Source of the DNA: an uncultured Croceitalea sp.
Lineage (GTDB): Bacteria; Bacteroidota; Bacteroidia; Flavobacteriales; Flavobacteriaceae
DNA length: 53,925 nucleotides
Reading direction: 5' to 3'
Assembly: GCA_937926215.1 (NCBI GenBank)
Contig: CALEYA010000018.1
Coordinates: forward strand, 1 to 53,925
Part shown: one piece after another, positions 10,670 to 21,790 of the stretch
Position numbering within the stretch: the first letter of the stretch is position 1
Layout: every line of letters begins with the position of its first letter
Notes under the pieces: generated by a model
Database searches by the model: none
Told to the model about the DNA's origin: nothing
What the model saw: only the letters and a program-made list of their open reading frames with translations
Translations under genes and position numbers: made by a program

Positions 10670-11167
10670 TTATTCTTCAGAATCATCAGTTGTTGTTTCA
10701 GCTACCGGTGCGGTCTCAGCAGGTTTGCTTTTGCCCCTTCTGCTTCTTCTGGTCGTTTTCTTCTTAGGCTTGTCCGCATTGTACACCTCATTGAAGTCTA
10801 CAAGTTCGATCAAGGCCATATCGGCGTTATCCCCAAGACGATTACCCAACTTTATGATTCTGGTATATCCCCCTGGTCTGTCCCCTATTTTTTCAGCTAC
10901 GGTCCCGAACAATTCCGTTACCGCTTCTTTACTTCTAAGGTTACTAAAAACAACACGACGGTTATGGGTTCCCTTTTCCGTTGTTTGGTTGTTCTCAACC
11001 TTGGCCTTTGTAATCAATGGTTCTACAAACCGCTTTAACGCTTTGGCTTTTGCCACTGTAGTATTGATTCTTTTATGTTCAATTAAGGAAGAAGCCATAT
11101 TGGCCAACATTGCTTTTCTATGCGCTGCCTTTCTACCTAAGTGATTGAATTTTTTTCCGTGTCTCAT
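10670..11167 (-). CDS. rplQ: 50S ribosomal protein L17, with extended C-terminal tail
   Basis: [34 protein letters not shown]... Confidence 0.98.
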   Translation of the reverse strand: MRHGKKFNHLGRKAAHRKAMLANMASSLIEHKRINTTVAKAKALKRFVEPLITKAKVENNQTTEKGTHNRRVVFSNLRSKEAVTELFGTVAEKIGDRPGGYTRIIKLGNRLGDNADMALIELVDFNEVYNADKPKKKTTRRSRRGKSKPAETAPVAETTTDDSEE

Positions 11168-11229
11168 CTTCTATTTTTATCATCTTGCTACCAAATCCCA
11201 GTAATTAGCGGGAGAGCAAAATATGATTA

Positions 11230-12222
11230 CTAATCTTTATCTAATTTATATTTTGCCAAATCCATACCAAATTGAAGTCCTTTGTTGATTACCAACTCTT
11301 CCAATTCAGTCAAGGATTTTTTACCGAAGTTTCTAAACTTCATTAAGTCGTTCTTATTGAAAGAAACCAAATCCCCTAAGGTATCGACTTCTGCTGCTTT
11401 CAAACAGTTCAACGCACGTACGGATAGATCCATATCCACCAATTTGGTCTTTAACAACTGGCGCATGTGCAAGGATTCCTCATCGTAGGTTTCCGTTTGG
11501 GCAATTTCGTCCGCTTCTAAGGTAATGCGCTCATCGGAGAACAACATAAAGTGGTGTATCAAAACCTTGGCTGCTTCCGTCAATGCATCTTTAGGATGTA
11601 TGGAACCATCGGTTACGATTTCAAAAACCAATTTTTCATAATCGGTCTTTTGCTCTACCCTAAAGTTCTCAATGCTGTACTTTACATTTTTTATAGGCGT
11701 ATACACGGAATCAACGGCAATGCTCCCAAGTGGTGCATTGGATTTTTTGTTTTCTTCCGCAGGTACATAACCACGACCTTTTTCAATAATAATTTCCATA
11801 TTGATGGCCACTTTGGAATCCATATTACAGATAACCAAATCTGGGTTCAATACTTGGTAACCAGAAATGAATTTCTGGAAGTCACCGGCCGTTAATTGGC
11901 TTTTACCACTTACGGAAATGGAAACCGTTTCTGTCTCAACATCTTCTATCTGTCTTTTGAACCTTACTTGTTTTAGGTTCAAAATCATTTCGGTAACGTC
12001 TTCTACAACACCGGGGATCACGGAAAACTCGTGCTCCACTCCGTCCATTCTTACCGAGGTTATTGCAAAACCTTCCAAGGAGGAAAGTAATACTCTACGC
12101 AATGCGTTCCCAACAGTTAATCCATAACCAGGTTCCAAGGGGCGAAATTCAAATTTCCCCTCGAAATCTGTTGAGTCAATCATTATAACTTTATCGGGCT
12201 TCTGAAAATTTAGTAATGCCAT
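11230..12222 (-). CDS. rpoA: DNA-directed RNA polymerase subunit alpha
   Basis: 330 aa; [30 protein letters not shown]; alpha-[42 protein letters not shown]. Confidence 0.98.
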   Translation of the reverse strand: MALLNFQKPDKVIMIDSTDFEGKFEFRPLEPGYGLTVGNALRRVLLSSLEGFAITSVRMDGVEHEFSVIPGVVEDVTEMILNLKQVRFKRQIEDVETETVSISVSGKSQLTAGDFQKFISGYQVLNPDLVICNMDSKVAINMEIIIEKGRGYVPAEENKKSNAPLGSIAVDSVYTPIKNVKYSIENFRVEQKTDYEKLVFEIVTDGSIHPKDALTEAAKVLIHHFMLFSDERITLEADEIAQTETYDEESLHMRQLLKTKLVDMDLSVRALNCLKAAEVDTLGDLVSFNKNDLMKFRNFGKKSLTELEELVINKGLQFGMDLAKYKLDKD

Positions 12223-12239
12223 GTGGATTAGTGTTGTTT

Positions 12240-12845
12240 TTATTTAGAATATAACTCGACGATCAATTGCTCTTTGATGTTCTCTGGAATCTGAAGTCTT
12301 TCTGGAACGGCTATAAAAGTACCTTCCTTCTTCTCACTGTTCCAAGTAATCCACTCATATACACTGCTATTGTTGTCCAATGAATCATTGATAGCTTGTA
12401 CCGATTTGGATTTTTCCCTAACACCAACAACGTCACCGGCTTTTAAGGAGTAAGATGGTATGTTGACCAACTCCCCATTGACCGTAATGTGTCTGTGCGA
12501 TACCAGTTGTCTTGCACCTCTCCTTGAAGGGGAAATGCCCATTCTGTAAACCACGTTGTCCAAACGGCATTCACAAAGTTGTAAAAGCACTTCACCGGTT
12601 ACACCATCTTTTCTTTTGGCATTAGCGAACAGGTTTCTAAACTGACGCTCCAAAATACCATAGGTGTACTTGGCTTTTTGCTTCTCCATTAACTGGATTG
12701 CATATTCTGATTTTTTACCACGGCGACGGTTGTTACCGTGCTGACCCGGAGGGTAATTCTTTTTTTCGAAGGCCTTGTCGTCCCCGAATATCGCTTCACC
12801 GAATTTACGGGCGATTTTTGATTTTGGTCCTGTATATCTTGCCAT
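12240..12845 (-). CDS. rpsD: 30S ribosomal protein S4
   Basis: [17 protein letters not shown]...[31 protein letters not shown]. Confidence 0.98.
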   Translation of the reverse strand: MARYTGPKSKIARKFGEAIFGDDKAFEKKNYPPGQHGNNRRRGKKSEYAIQLMEKQKAKYTYGILERQFRNLFANAKRKDGVTGEVLLQLCECRLDNVVYRMGISPSRRGARQLVSHRHITVNGELVNIPSYSLKAGDVVGVREKSKSVQAINDSLDNNSSVYEWITWNSEKKEGTFIAVPERLQIPENIKEQLIVELYSK

Positions 12846-12947
12846 CTTCTTGTTTTAGGAAAGTGTGATTATGAATTAAGGCTTATCCTTCGATAATCTA
12901 TAGTACACCTTCAGTGAAAATCCGCCTAAGCGAACCGTTATGATTAA

Positions 12948-13340
12948 TTAAACTCTTCTTCTTTTAGGTGGTCTACAACCGTTGTGCGGCATTGGCGTTA
13001 CATCAATGATTTCCGTAACTTCAATCCCTGAGTTGTGTAAGGTCCTAATTGCGGACTCCCTACCATTACCTGGTCCTTTTACATAGACCTTTACTTTACG
13101 CAGTCCTGCTTCATGGGCAACCTTGGCACAATCCTCCGCCGCTACTTGGGCAGCATATGGCGTGTTCTTTTTAGAACCCCTGAACCCCTGCTTTCCCGCA
13201 GAAGACCAAGAGATAACATCACCCTTCTTATTGGTCAAAGAAATAATGATGTTGTTAAAAGATGCCGTAATATGTGCTTCCCCGTTGGAATCAACGACTA
13301 CTTTGCGCTTTTTTGTTGCTTTGCTATTTGCCTTTGCCAT
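12948..13340 (-). CDS. rpsK: 30S ribosomal protein S11
   Basis: ...[46 protein letters not shown]...[15 protein letters not shown]. Confidence 0.98.
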   Translation of the reverse strand: MAKANSKATKKRKVVVDSNGEAHITASFNNIIISLTNKKGDVISWSSAGKQGFRGSKKNTPYAAQVAAEDCAKVAHEAGLRKVKVYVKGPGNGRESAIRTLHNSGIEVTEIIDVTPMPHNGCRPPKRRRV

Positions 13341-13437
13341 ATTCTTAGTTTGTAGTTGTTAGTGTATAGTTGTTAGAATCCTAAACATTGCTATTTCAAA
13401 CAGATTCATCTAACAGCAGACTACCAATGACTATTTA

Positions 13438-13812
13438 TTATTTAGTCGCCTTTTTCTTGTTGGCAACCGTTTTACGTTTTCCTTTTCTTGTCCTAGAGTT
13501 GTTCTTGGTACGTTGCCCCCTTAAAGGCAATCCAGATCTGTGGCGGATACCTCGGTAACAGCCTATGTCCATCAAACGTTTGATGTTCAACTGCGTTTCT
13601 GAACGAAGCTCACCTTCAATAGTGTATGAAGCTACGGCATCACGAATCTTACCTATTTCATCGTCATTCCACTCCGTGACCTTTTTATCCTCACTAACGC
13701 CGGATTTCTCTAAAATCTCTTTGGCACGGCTCTTACCTACTCCGAAGATATAAGTAAGTGCAATTACACCACGCTTTTGTTTTGGTATGTCTACCCCTGC
13801 AATTCTAGCCAT
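13438..13812 (-). CDS. rpsM: 30S ribosomal protein S13
   Basis: [34 protein letters not shown]...[29 protein letters not shown]. Confidence 0.98.
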   Translation of the reverse strand: MARIAGVDIPKQKRGVIALTYIFGVGKSRAKEILEKSGVSEDKKVTEWNDDEIGKIRDAVASYTIEGELRSETQLNIKRLMDIGCYRGIRHRSGLPLRGQRTKNNSRTRKGKRKTVANKKKATK

Positions 13813-13814
13813 AA

Positions 13815-13931
13815 CTACCCTTGTCTTTGTTTAAATCTAGGATTCTTTTTGTTGATTACGTATAATCTGCCTTTTCTGCGAACAATCTTGCAGTCAGCAC
13901 TTCTTTTCTTTATTGATGCTCTTACCTTCAT
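13815..13931 (-). CDS. rpmJ: 50S ribosomal protein L36 (38 aa, zinc-free type; absent from the ORF track)
   Basis: Manual translation: [38 protein letters not shown], between rpsM and infA as expected by synteny. Confidence 0.97.
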   Translation of the reverse strand: MKVRASIKKRSADCKIVRRKGRLYVINKKNPRFKQRQG

Positions 13932-13932
13932 C

Positions 13933-14148
13933 TTAGTATCTATATGTAATTCTTGCTTTGGTCAAATCATAAGGGCTCATTTCAAGTTTAACCTTGTCCC
14001 CTGGAAGTAGCTTAATGTAGTGCATACGCATCTTTCCAGAGATATGAGCAGTCACCACGTGACCGTTCTCCAATTCAACACGAAACATTGCATTTGACAA
14101 TGCTTCGATTATTGATCCATCTTGTTCTATTGCTGGCTGCTTTGCCAT
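13933..14148 (-). CDS. infA: Translation initiation factor IF-1
   Basis: 71 aa; [71 protein letters not shown]. Confidence 0.98.
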   Translation of the reverse strand: MAKQPAIEQDGSIIEALSNAMFRVELENGHVVTAHISGKMRMHYIKLLPGDKVKLEMSPYDLTKARITYRY

Positions 14149-14236
14149 ATTACTTAGTTATTTGTTGTTCGTTGTTGGTTTCCAGTGATACCCTATTGTC
14201 ATCATACTACTGACAACCATCAACAGCAAACTAATT

Positions 14237-15586
14237 TTATGCTACTTTCCTATTTTTCCCGGTTTTCATCAAACCGTCGTAATGCCTATTTAACAAATAC
14301 GAATTCACTTGTTGTACGGTATCAATGGCAACCCCTACCATAATCAATAAAGAGGTACCTCCGTAAAACAATGCCCATCCCGCTTGCACGTCCATCAACT
14401 TGACCACAACAGCTGGCAATACTGCCAACAATGCCAAGAAAACAGAACCTGGGAAGGTTATCAATGACATGATTTTATCCAAATAATCACCGGTTTCCTT
14501 ACCGGGTCTAATACCAGGAATAAACCCACCACTTCTTTTTAAATCGTCCGCCATTTTGTTCGTAGGAACAGTAATGGCCGTATAGAAATAGGTAAAAATG
14601 ATAATCAGGACAGCAAACAAAATATTATAAGCCAAGCCAAATATATCCGAAAAATTTACCTGCATCCATTGTCCAAAAGCCGTATCCTTCACAAAACCTG
14701 CACTACCTATAAGTCCGGGAACGAACATAATAGCCTGTGCAAAGATTATCGGCATTACACCAGAGGCGTTCAACTTTAACGGAATGTACTGACGCGAGCC
14801 CATTACGTTTTTCTCATATCCTCCAGAAGCCGTCCTTCTGGCATATTGTACCGGTATCTGACGGATAGCCATTACCAAAAGTACACTGGCCAAAATTACC
14901 AAGAACCAAATAATCAACTCGATTAAGATGAACATTAACCCACCGGTATTGTTGGTTGTTCTTGAAACAAATTCCTGAACAAAGGATTGTGGCATTGTAG
15001 CTATAATACCGATCATGATCAGTAAGGAAATACCGTTACCAATACCTTTATCGGTAATCTTCTCGCCCAGCCACATCGCAAAGACACAACCTGTAACCAA
15101 AATGATTACTGCCGGCACGATAAAATTCAAACCTTTACCTAAGATAAATGCACTATCTGGAACCCCTAAAGCACCTAAACCATACAAATATGCCGGTGCT
15201 TGAACGATACAAATGGCGATCGTCAACCAACGGGTAATCTGGTTTTTGGTTTTTCTTCCGCTCTCCCCTTCTTTATCCAATTTCTGCAAATACGGAATAG
15301 CGATACTCATTAACTGCACTACAATGGATGCAGAGATGTAAGGCATGATCCCCAAAGCAAAAACAGAAGCATTGGCAAATGCACCGCCGGTAAACGCGTT
15401 TAAAATTCCCAAAATACCATCTCCTGCATTTGCAGAAAGACTGGCCAATTGAGCTGTATCAATACCTGGAAGCACTACTTGCGCGCCAAAACGGTAGACA
15501 AGCAATAAGAGCAACGTCATTAAAATACGTTCCCTCAATTCTTGAATTTTCCAAATATTGGATATAGTCTCAATAAACTTCTTCAT
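14237..15586 (-). CDS. secY: Preprotein translocase subunit SecY
   Basis: 449 aa multi-TM; RFGAQVVLPGID, GIMPYISASIVVQL, GIGNGISLLIM. Confidence 0.98.
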   Translation of the reverse strand: MKKFIETISNIWKIQELRERILMTLLLLLVYRFGAQVVLPGIDTAQLASLSANAGDGILGILNAFTGGAFANASVFALGIMPYISASIVVQLMSIAIPYLQKLDKEGESGRKTKNQITRWLTIAICIVQAPAYLYGLGALGVPDSAFILGKGLNFIVPAVIILVTGCVFAMWLGEKITDKGIGNGISLLIMIGIIATMPQSFVQEFVSRTTNNTGGLMFILIELIIWFLVILASVLLVMAIRQIPVQYARRTASGGYEKNVMGSRQYIPLKLNASGVMPIIFAQAIMFVPGLIGSAGFVKDTAFGQWMQVNFSDIFGLAYNILFAVLIIIFTYFYTAITVPTNKMADDLKRSGGFIPGIRPGKETGDYLDKIMSLITFPGSVFLALLAVLPAVVVKLMDVQAGWALFYGGTSLLIMVGVAIDTVQQVNSYLLNRHYDGLMKTGKNRKVA

Positions 15587-15598
15587 AATATACCAGTA

Positions 15599-16051
15599 TT
15601 ATAAACTTATTGCTTCACCACCTGCTGCCTCAATAGCCGCTTTGGCAGAAGCACTAAATTTATGGGCCGAAACCTTTAGTTTGGCTTTTAATTCGCCGTC
15701 ACCTAAAATCTTTACCAATTCATTTTTTCTAACCAATCTGTTTTCCACCAAAACATCAAAAGAGATATCCCCTTTAATTTTTTTGCTGTCTACCAAGGTT
15801 TGCAATTTATCCAAATTGATCGCTTGGTATTCTTTACGATTGATATTTTTAAAACCAAATTTTGGAACACGTCTTTGCAAAGGCATTTGACCACCCTCAA
15901 ATCCGATTTTCTTGGAATAACCCGATCTTGACTTAGCTCCTTTATGTCCTCTTGCAGCAGTACCGCCTTTCCCTGAACCCTGTCCACGGCCAAGACGTTT
16001 ACCATCTCGGTTTACTGCTCCTTCTGCTGGTTTTAGATTACTTAAATCCAT
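15599..16051 (-). CDS. rplO: 50S ribosomal protein L15
   Basis: MDLSNLKPAEGAVNRDGKRLGRGQGSGKGGTAARGHKGAKSRSG. Confidence 0.98.
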   Translation of the reverse strand: MDLSNLKPAEGAVNRDGKRLGRGQGSGKGGTAARGHKGAKSRSGYSKKIGFEGGQMPLQRRVPKFGFKNINRKEYQAINLDKLQTLVDSKKIKGDISFDVLVENRLVRKNELVKILGDGELKAKLKVSAHKFSASAKAAIEAAGGEAISL

Positions 16052-16063
16052 CTTATTGTTGCT

Positions 16064-16246
16064 TTAAGCTTCCTCTGTGGAAACCAAGTGTTCTACTTTT
16101 TTTATCATCCCTAGGATATTTGGCGTTGCATCGTGTTCCACAACATGTCCAATTTTCCTTAGTCCCAAAGCCTCAAGAGTCCTTTTCTGGTTCTGAGGTC
16201 TCTTAATGGCACTCTTTAATTGTTTCACCTTAATCTTCGCCATCAC
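16064..16246 (-). CDS. rpmD: 50S ribosomal protein L30
   Basis: 60 aa; IKVKQLKSAIKRPQNQKRTLEALGLRKIGHVVEHDATPNILGMIKKVEHLV. Confidence 0.97.
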   Translation of the reverse strand: MMAKIKVKQLKSAIKRPQNQKRTLEALGLRKIGHVVEHDATPNILGMIKKVEHLVSTEEA

Positions 16247-16249
16247 TTA

Positions 16250-16774
16250 TTATCCTTTAAAAACTTTTTCTAAACTAACGCCTCTTTCTTTAGCTACCGT
16301 TCCTGCATCCCTCAATTGTAATAAAGCATCAAAAGTTGCTTTTACCACGTTATGCGGGTTAGAGGAACCTTGGGATTTTGAAAGTACATCATGCACCCCA
16401 ACCGCTTCAAGTACCGCACGTACGGCTCCACCTGCGATTACCCCTGTACCTTGTGATGCAGGCTTTATAAATACCCTAGCACCACCAAATTTTCCTTTTT
16501 GCTCATGGGGCAAAGTAGCTTTGGTCAAAGGAATCCTCACCAAATTTTTCTTAGCATCCTCAATAGCTTTGGCTATTGCCGTAGCTACCTCTTTGGATTT
16601 ACCAAGGCCATGGCCTACAACACCGTTCTCATCACCAACAACAACAATTGCGGAAAAACCAAAAGCCCTACCACCTTTTGTTACTTTGGTAACACGTTGT
16701 ACACCAACAAGTCTGTCCTTTAATTCTAAACCGCCCGGTTTAACTATTTCTACGTTTTTATAATTCTGGTACAT
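16250..16774 (-). CDS. rpsE: 30S ribosomal protein S5
   Basis: [44 protein letters not shown]. Confidence 0.98.
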   Translation of the reverse strand: MYQNYKNVEIVKPGGLELKDRLVGVQRVTKVTKGGRAFGFSAIVVVGDENGVVGHGLGKSKEVATAIAKAIEDAKKNLVRIPLTKATLPHEQKGKFGGARVFIKPASQGTGVIAGGAVRAVLEAVGVHDVLSKSQGSSNPHNVVKATFDALLQLRDAGTVAKERGVSLEKVFKG

Positions 16775-16780
16775 ATTGAT

Positions 16781-17134
16781 TTAGAATTTTAGTCCTGCTT
16801 CTCTGGCACCTTCTGCCAATGATTTTACTCTACCATGATATAAGTTTCCACCCCTGTCAAAAGCAACGGTTTCTACCCCTGCATTTTTAGCTTTCTCTGC
16901 AATGGCTTTACCAACTGCATTGGCAACCTCGGTCTTGGTTCCCTTGGCATCAATATCTTTATCCCTAGAAGATGCGGCCGCCAATGTTTTTCCATTAACG
17001 TCATCTATCAATTGGGCATATATTTCTTTATTACTTCGGAATACAGACAAACGAGGTCTTGTTTCTGTTCCAGCAGAAATCTTTCTAATCCTCCTTCTGA
17101 TTCGTAATCTTCTATTGGTTTTGGACAATCCCAT
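16781..17134 (-). CDS. rplR: 50S ribosomal protein L18
   Basis: [31 protein letters not shown]...[26 protein letters not shown]. Confidence 0.98.
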   Translation of the reverse strand: MGLSKTNRRLRIRRRIRKISAGTETRPRLSVFRSNKEIYAQLIDDVNGKTLAAASSRDKDIDAKGTKTEVANAVGKAIAEKAKNAGVETVAFDRGGNLYHGRVKSLAEGAREAGLKF

Positions 17135-17146
17135 AATTCCTTATTA

Positions 17147-17689
17147 TTAAGCTGATTTACCTGCTTTTCTTCTGATTTGCTCCCCAACGAACCTGATCCC
17201 TTTTCCTTTGTAAGGTTCCGGCTTGCGGAAAGCTCTGATTTTTGCCGCTACTTGGCCTACTAGTTGTTTATCGTGGGAAGTTAACTTCACGATAGGATTT
17301 TTACCTTTCTCAGAGATTGTTTCGATCTTCACCTCTGGCGCAACATCCATTACAATATTGTGAGAGAAACCTAAGGCCAAATCCAATTTTTGTCCTTGGT
17401 TGCTTGCCCTGTAACCAACACCTACTAACTCCAATTCTTTGGTCCATCCTTTGGAAACCCCTTCTACCATATTCAAAAACAAAGACCTATACAATCCATG
17501 TTTTGACTTGCTCTCTTTGGAATCCGATGGTCTTTTGACCATAATGTTTCCATCTTCCATAGCTACTTCTACCGCAGAAAATTCTTGTGTCAACTCTCCT
17601 AGCTTACCTTTAACGGTAACCACGCCTTCGTTGATTTCTACAGTAACTCCTTCTGGAACTGAAATTGGATTATTACCTATTCTAGACAT
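17147..17689 (-). CDS. rplF: 50S ribosomal protein L6
   Basis: MSRIGNNPISVPEGVTVEI...GVGYRASNQGQKLDLALGFSHNI...PEPYKGKGIRFVGEQIRRKAGKSA. Confidence 0.98.
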   Translation of the reverse strand: MSRIGNNPISVPEGVTVEINEGVVTVKGKLGELTQEFSAVEVAMEDGNIMVKRPSDSKESKSKHGLYRSLFLNMVEGVSKGWTKELELVGVGYRASNQGQKLDLALGFSHNIVMDVAPEVKIETISEKGKNPIVKLTSHDKQLVGQVAAKIRAFRKPEPYKGKGIRFVGEQIRRKAGKSA

Positions 17690-17709
17690 TTCCTAAACTT
17701 TACTCTTTA

Positions 17710-18108
17710 TTAATATACGTAGCACAATACTTCACCACCTACGTTCTCCAGCTTGGCCTGCTTGCTTGTCATTACCCCATGCGAGGTGGAGACAATGGCT
17801 ACACCTAAACCGTTCAATACCCTTGGTAAGTCTTCCATACCGGTGTATTTTCTAAGACCAGGCTTACTCACACGCTGTAATTTTTTAATTACCGGCGCCT
17901 TTGTAAACTTATCGTATTTCAAAGCTATCTTGATATTTCCCTGTACGGAGTCATCTTCAAATTTGTAGCTAAGGATGTATCCCTGGTCAAACAAAATTTT
18001 TGTCATCTCCTTTTTAAGGTTGGATGCCGGAATACTCACGACTCTATGACCAGCTCTACTGGCATTACGAATTCGCGTTAAATAATCTGATATTGGATCT
18101 GTAAGCAT
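17710..18108 (-). CDS. rpsH: 30S ribosomal protein S8
   Basis: MLTDPISDYLTRIRNASRAGHRVVSIPASNLKKEM...VSTSHGVMTSKQAKLENVGGEVLCYVY. Confidence 0.98.
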   Translation of the reverse strand: MLTDPISDYLTRIRNASRAGHRVVSIPASNLKKEMTKILFDQGYILSYKFEDDSVQGNIKIALKYDKFTKAPVIKKLQRVSKPGLRKYTGMEDLPRVLNGLGVAIVSTSHGVMTSKQAKLENVGGEVLCYVY

Positions 18109-18130
18109 TTCTACTACTCTTTAATTCTGT

Positions 18131-18400
18131 TTACCAACTTGCTTTTTTCACACCAGGTATCAATCCTTGGTTGGCCATTTCCCTAAACGTAACCCTAGAT
18201 AAACCAAACGTTCTCATATACCCTCTTGGTCTACCCGTTAACTTACAACGGTTGCGCATTCTTACCGGAGAAGCATTCTTAGGAAGCTTTTGTAAAGCCT
18301 CATAATCGCCTGCTTCTTTTAAAGCTTTGCGCTTCGCTGCATATTTTGCTACTGTTTTTGCCCTTTTTCTTTCACGGGCTTTCATTGATTCTTTAGCCAT
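18131..18400 (-). CDS. rpsN: 30S ribosomal protein S14 (zinc-free type)
   Basis: [28 protein letters not shown]...[40 protein letters not shown]; no CxxC pairs. Confidence 0.98.
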   Translation of the reverse strand: MAKESMKARERKRAKTVAKYAAKRKALKEAGDYEALQKLPKNASPVRMRNRCKLTGRPRGYMRTFGLSRVTFREMANQGLIPGVKKASW

Positions 18401-18402
18401 AC

Positions 18403-18951
18403 TTATTTTTTAAAGGGAATCCCTAATTGGGTTAACAATGATTTTGCTTCTTTATCTGTCTCGGCAGAAGTCACAAAAGTGATGTCCATACCGTTGATTC
18501 TGTTTATCCTATCGATATTGATTTCAGGAAAGATAATCTGCTCGGTAACCCCTAAGCTGTAATTTCCCCTACCGTCAAATCCTGTTGCTCGTACACCTTG
18601 GAAATCACGTACCCTTGGAAGTGCCATAGTAATCAAACGGTCCAAGAACTCATACATGCGCTCCCCACGTAGGGTTACTTTGGCCCCAATGGGCATCCCT
18701 TTTCGAAGTTTGAACGCAGCAACGTCTTTTTTGGACATTGTAGCTACCGCTTTTTGACCGGTAATATTGCTCAATTCTTCCACGGCGTGGTCGATTAATT
18801 TTTTGTCGGCTACCGCTGCACCAACACCTCTACTTACTACAATTTTCTGTAGTTTAGGCACCTGCATCACGTTTTTATAACCAAACTCTTCTGAAAGCGC
18901 TTTGATAACACGCTCCTTATACTCTTGCTTTAATCTTGGAATGTAACTCAT
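18403..18951 (-). CDS. rplE: 50S ribosomal protein L5
   Basis: [44 protein letters not shown]. Confidence 0.98.
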   Translation of the reverse strand: MSYIPRLKQEYKERVIKALSEEFGYKNVMQVPKLQKIVVSRGVGAAVADKKLIDHAVEELSNITGQKAVATMSKKDVAAFKLRKGMPIGAKVTLRGERMYEFLDRLITMALPRVRDFQGVRATGFDGRGNYSLGVTEQIIFPEINIDRINRINGMDITFVTSAETDKEAKSLLTQLGIPFKK

Positions 18952-18953
18952 AA

Positions 18954-19265
18954 CTAGATTATTTCACCGGATTTTTTAGAAACCCTTACTTTTTTACCAT
19001 CTCTAACTTCATAACCAACCCTTGCTGCTTCCCCTTTGGAATCAACAAGTGCCAAATTTGAAATATGGATAGGCGCTTCTTTCTTTACTATACCACCTTG
19101 GGGATTGTTGGCACTTGGCTTTTCATGCTTGGAAACCAAATTAGTACCTTCTACGATGGCCTTATTCTTTTCCGCATCAACCCGGACTACCTTACCTTCA
19201 GAACCTTTATGGTCCCCTGCGGTAACCCTAACCGTGTCCCCTGTTTTTATTTTCAACTTTATCAT
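18954..19265 (-). CDS. rplX: 50S ribosomal protein L24
   Basis: [29 protein letters not shown]; start moved to the internal Met (ORF track starts at 19286). Confidence 0.95.
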   Translation of the reverse strand: MIKLKIKTGDTVRVTAGDHKGSEGKVVRVDAEKNKAIVEGTNLVSKHEKPSANNPQGGIVKKEAPIHISNLALVDSKGEAARVGYEVRDGKKVRVSKKSGEII

Positions 19266-19270
19266 CTCTG

Positions 19271-19301
19271 TCAAATTCAAGCTCAAGTTTCAAATTCAAA
19301 A
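19271..19301. repeat. Low-complexity hexamer array (TCAANN x5) in the rplN-rplX spacer
   Basis: Plus strand TCAAAT TCAAGC TCAAGT t TCAAAT TCAAAA. Confidence 0.6.
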
Positions 19302-19357
19302 AATCCCATCCGGTATTCTATAGAATCTTGATTCCTGTTTCTTTTATCTTATCTAAT

Positions 19358-19726
19358 TTAAAGTACCTCTGGTGCCAATGAAACAATTTTCATGAACTGT
19401 TTATCACGCAACTCCCTGGCTACAGGTCCAAAAACCCTTGTCCCTCTCATTTCACCTGTAGGATTAAGCAAAACACAGGCGTTATCATCAAAACGGATAT
19501 ACGATCCATCTGGTCTTCTCACCTCTTTTTTGGTTCTGACCACAACAGCTGTGGAAACTGAACCTTTCTTTACCCCACCATTTGGTGTAGCTTCTTTTAC
19601 GGTAACCACAATTTTGTCACCTACAGAAGCATATCTTCTTTTTGTTCCTCCAAGAACACGAATAGTAAGTACCTCTTTAGCACCTGTATTATCCGCAACC
19701 TTTAATCTAGATTCTTGCTGTAACAT
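19358..19726 (-). CDS. rplN: 50S ribosomal protein L14
   Basis: [46 protein letters not shown]. Confidence 0.98.
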   Translation of the reverse strand: MLQQESRLKVADNTGAKEVLTIRVLGGTKRRYASVGDKIVVTVKEATPNGGVKKGSVSTAVVVRTKKEVRRPDGSYIRFDDNACVLLNPTGEMRGTRVFGPVARELRDKQFMKIVSLAPEVL

Positions 19727-19728
19727 AA

Positions 19729-19992
19729 TTATTTAGCTCTTTCAAGGATTTCTACCAACCTCCAACACTTGGTCTTACTCAATGGTCGGGTTTCCATAAT
19801 TTTTACGGTATCGCCTTCGTTGCAGTCATTCTTTTCATCATGAGCAACATACTTCTTGGTCTTCAAAACGAATTTACCGTACATAGGATGCTTAACACGT
19901 TTCACCTCCGCAACAACAATGGATTTTTCCATTTTGTTACTGGTTACTACGCCAATCCTTTCTTTTCTTAAATTTCTTGCTGTTTCTTCCAT
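19729..19992 (-). CDS. rpsQ: 30S ribosomal protein S17
   Basis: [67 protein letters not shown]. Confidence 0.98.
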   Translation of the reverse strand: MEETARNLRKERIGVVTSNKMEKSIVVAEVKRVKHPMYGKFVLKTKKYVAHDEKNDCNEGDTVKIMETRPLSKTKCWRLVEILERAK

Positions 19993-20005
19993 AAGGCCGA
20001 ACCCG

Positions 20006-20197
20006 TTATTGTAATTCCCTTTTAGTTAACTCTGTTGCCAATCTCGCCACCGTTCTTCTGGTCTTTCTAATCTGCATAGGATTCTCTAGGGGTGTCACTG
20101 CGTGCGCCACTTTTAAATCTGCATGTTCCTTTTTGATTTCAGTCAATTTCTGCTGAAGCTCCTCAACCGATAGTTCTTTTATTTCTGCTTGTTTCAT
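20006..20197 (-). CDS. rpmC: 50S ribosomal protein L29
   Basis: [57 protein letters not shown]. Confidence 0.97.
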   Translation of the reverse strand: MKQAEIKELSVEELQQKLTEIKKEHADLKVAHAVTPLENPMQIRKTRRTVARLATELTKRELQ

Positions 20198-20211
20198 CTC
20201 TTATCAGTTTT

Positions 20212-20634
20212 TTAAGCTGCTTCGTAATCCCTGGCAACTATGAATTTTGTCTTTACTGGTAATTTTTGTGCTGCCAAGCGTAACGCTTCTTTAGCAATAT
20301 CATGTGGCACACCGGCAACCTCGAACATTATACGTCCTGGTTTTACAACTGCCACGAAATATTCCGGAGCACCCTTACCTTTACCCATCCTTACCTCTAG
20401 AGGTTTCTTTGTGATAGGCTTGTCCGGGAAAATTTTTATCCACAACTGTCCTTGCCTTTTCATATACCTAGTAGCAGCAATACGGGCAGCTTCTATCTGA
20501 CGGGAAGTAATAAAATGGGAGTCCAATGATTTGATACCAAACATTCCGTTGGAAAGCAGGTGACCTCTTTGTGAATTCCCTTTCATACGTCCCTTCTGGG
20601 CTTTACGAAATTTTGTTCTTTTCGGCTGTAACAT
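20212..20634 (-). CDS. rplP: 50S ribosomal protein L16
   Basis: [24 protein letters not shown]...[24 protein letters not shown]. Confidence 0.98.
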   Translation of the reverse strand: MLQPKRTKFRKAQKGRMKGNSQRGHLLSNGMFGIKSLDSHFITSRQIEAARIAATRYMKRQGQLWIKIFPDKPITKKPLEVRMGKGKGAPEYFVAVVKPGRIMFEVAGVPHDIAKEALRLAAQKLPVKTKFIVARDYEAA

Positions 20635-20655
20635 CTTACCTTTTCTTTACCTTAA

Positions 20656-21372
20656 TTATTTTCTACGACGTTGTTGTCTTTTTCCACCATCGTTCTTACC
20701 ACCTTTATTACCTGTGGAAAGACCTACTAAAGGAGACAATTCACGCTTACCATATACCTCACCTTTCATAATCCACACCTTGATCCCTAATCTTCCGTAG
20801 GTGGTGTGTGCTTCTACCAATGCATAATCGATATCCGCCCTGAAAGTCGATAATGGAATCCTACCGTCTTTATATGATTCTGAACGTGCCATTTCCGCAC
20901 CGTTCAAACGACCTGAAATCTGAATTTTAATCCCTTCTGCGTTCATACGCATCGCTGCTGCGACAGCCATTTTTATGGCCCTTCTGTAAGAGATTCTGCT
21001 TTCAATCTGGCGCGCTACACTGGCAGCAACCAAATGTGCATCTACTTCTGGTCTTTTTATTTCATGGATGTTGATCTGTACCTCTTTATTGGTAATCTTT
21101 TTCAACTCCTCTTTCAACTTATCAACTTCTTGGCCCCCTTTACCGATAATGATACCCGGTCTAGCCGTAGTTATCGTAATCGTAATCAATTTTAAGGTAC
21201 GCTCAATAATTACCCTAGAAACACTAGCTTTTGCCAAACGTGCATGGATGTACTTTCTGATCTTGTCATCCTCAGCCAATTTATCCCCATAATCGTTTCC
21301 GCCATACCAGTTAGATTCCCATCCCCTGATGATTCCTAAGCGATTTCCTATCGGATTGGTTTTCTGTCCCAT
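20656..21372 (-). CDS. rpsC: 30S ribosomal protein S3
   Basis: [25 protein letters not shown]...[11 protein letters not shown]-type KH motif; start at internal Met (ORF track 21405). Confidence 0.97.
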   Translation of the reverse strand: MGQKTNPIGNRLGIIRGWESNWYGGNDYGDKLAEDDKIRKYIHARLAKASVSRVIIERTLKLITITITTARPGIIIGKGGQEVDKLKEELKKITNKEVQINIHEIKRPEVDAHLVAASVARQIESRISYRRAIKMAVAAAMRMNAEGIKIQISGRLNGAEMARSESYKDGRIPLSTFRADIDYALVEAHTTYGRLGIKVWIMKGEVYGKRELSPLVGLSTGNKGGKNDGGKRQQRRRK

Positions 21373-21373
21373 A

Positions 21374-21787
21374 TTATGCGTTAGCTTCTGTGTTAGTGTT
21401 AGCACCCAAAACCATGGTTACGTGGTTTGAGCGTTTTCTTATTCTATGCGCCCTTCCTTGGGGTGCAGGTCTCAATCTCTTTAACATTGTACCACCATCT
21501 ACACGAATTTCCTTTACGAACAGATTCGCGTCCTCGATACTGGCATCTTCATTTTTAGCTTCCCAATTGGCAATTGCCGATAACAACAATTTTTCCAGTT
21601 TTCTTGAAGCTTCCTTCTGGCTAAATCTTAAAATAGCCAAGGCCATTTCAACATTCTTACCTCTAACCAAGTCAGCGACCAACCTCATTTTTCGAGGTGA
21701 TGTAGGGCAGTTGTTCAAACTGGCAAAAGCCATTTCCCGTTTTTCTGCCTTGATTCTTTCAGCCATTTGTTTTTTTCGAACTCCCAT
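21374..21787 (-). CDS. rplV: 50S ribosomal protein L22
   Basis: [53 protein letters not shown]. Confidence 0.97.
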   Translation of the reverse strand: MGVRKKQMAERIKAEKREMAFASLNNCPTSPRKMRLVADLVRGKNVEMALAILRFSQKEASRKLEKLLLSAIANWEAKNEDASIEDANLFVKEIRVDGGTMLKRLRPAPQGRAHRIRKRSNHVTMVLGANTNTEANA

Positions 21788-21790
21788 AGC

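Noticed and set aside
10529-11038. 169-aa plus-strand ORF spanning carA start and rplQ
   Set aside because: Antisense to rplQ and to the terminator; no recognisable family; explained as an open frame opposite a conserved gene.
16206-16763. 185-aa plus-strand ORF
   Set aside because: Antisense to rpsE over nearly its full length; composition looks like a reverse-complement translation.
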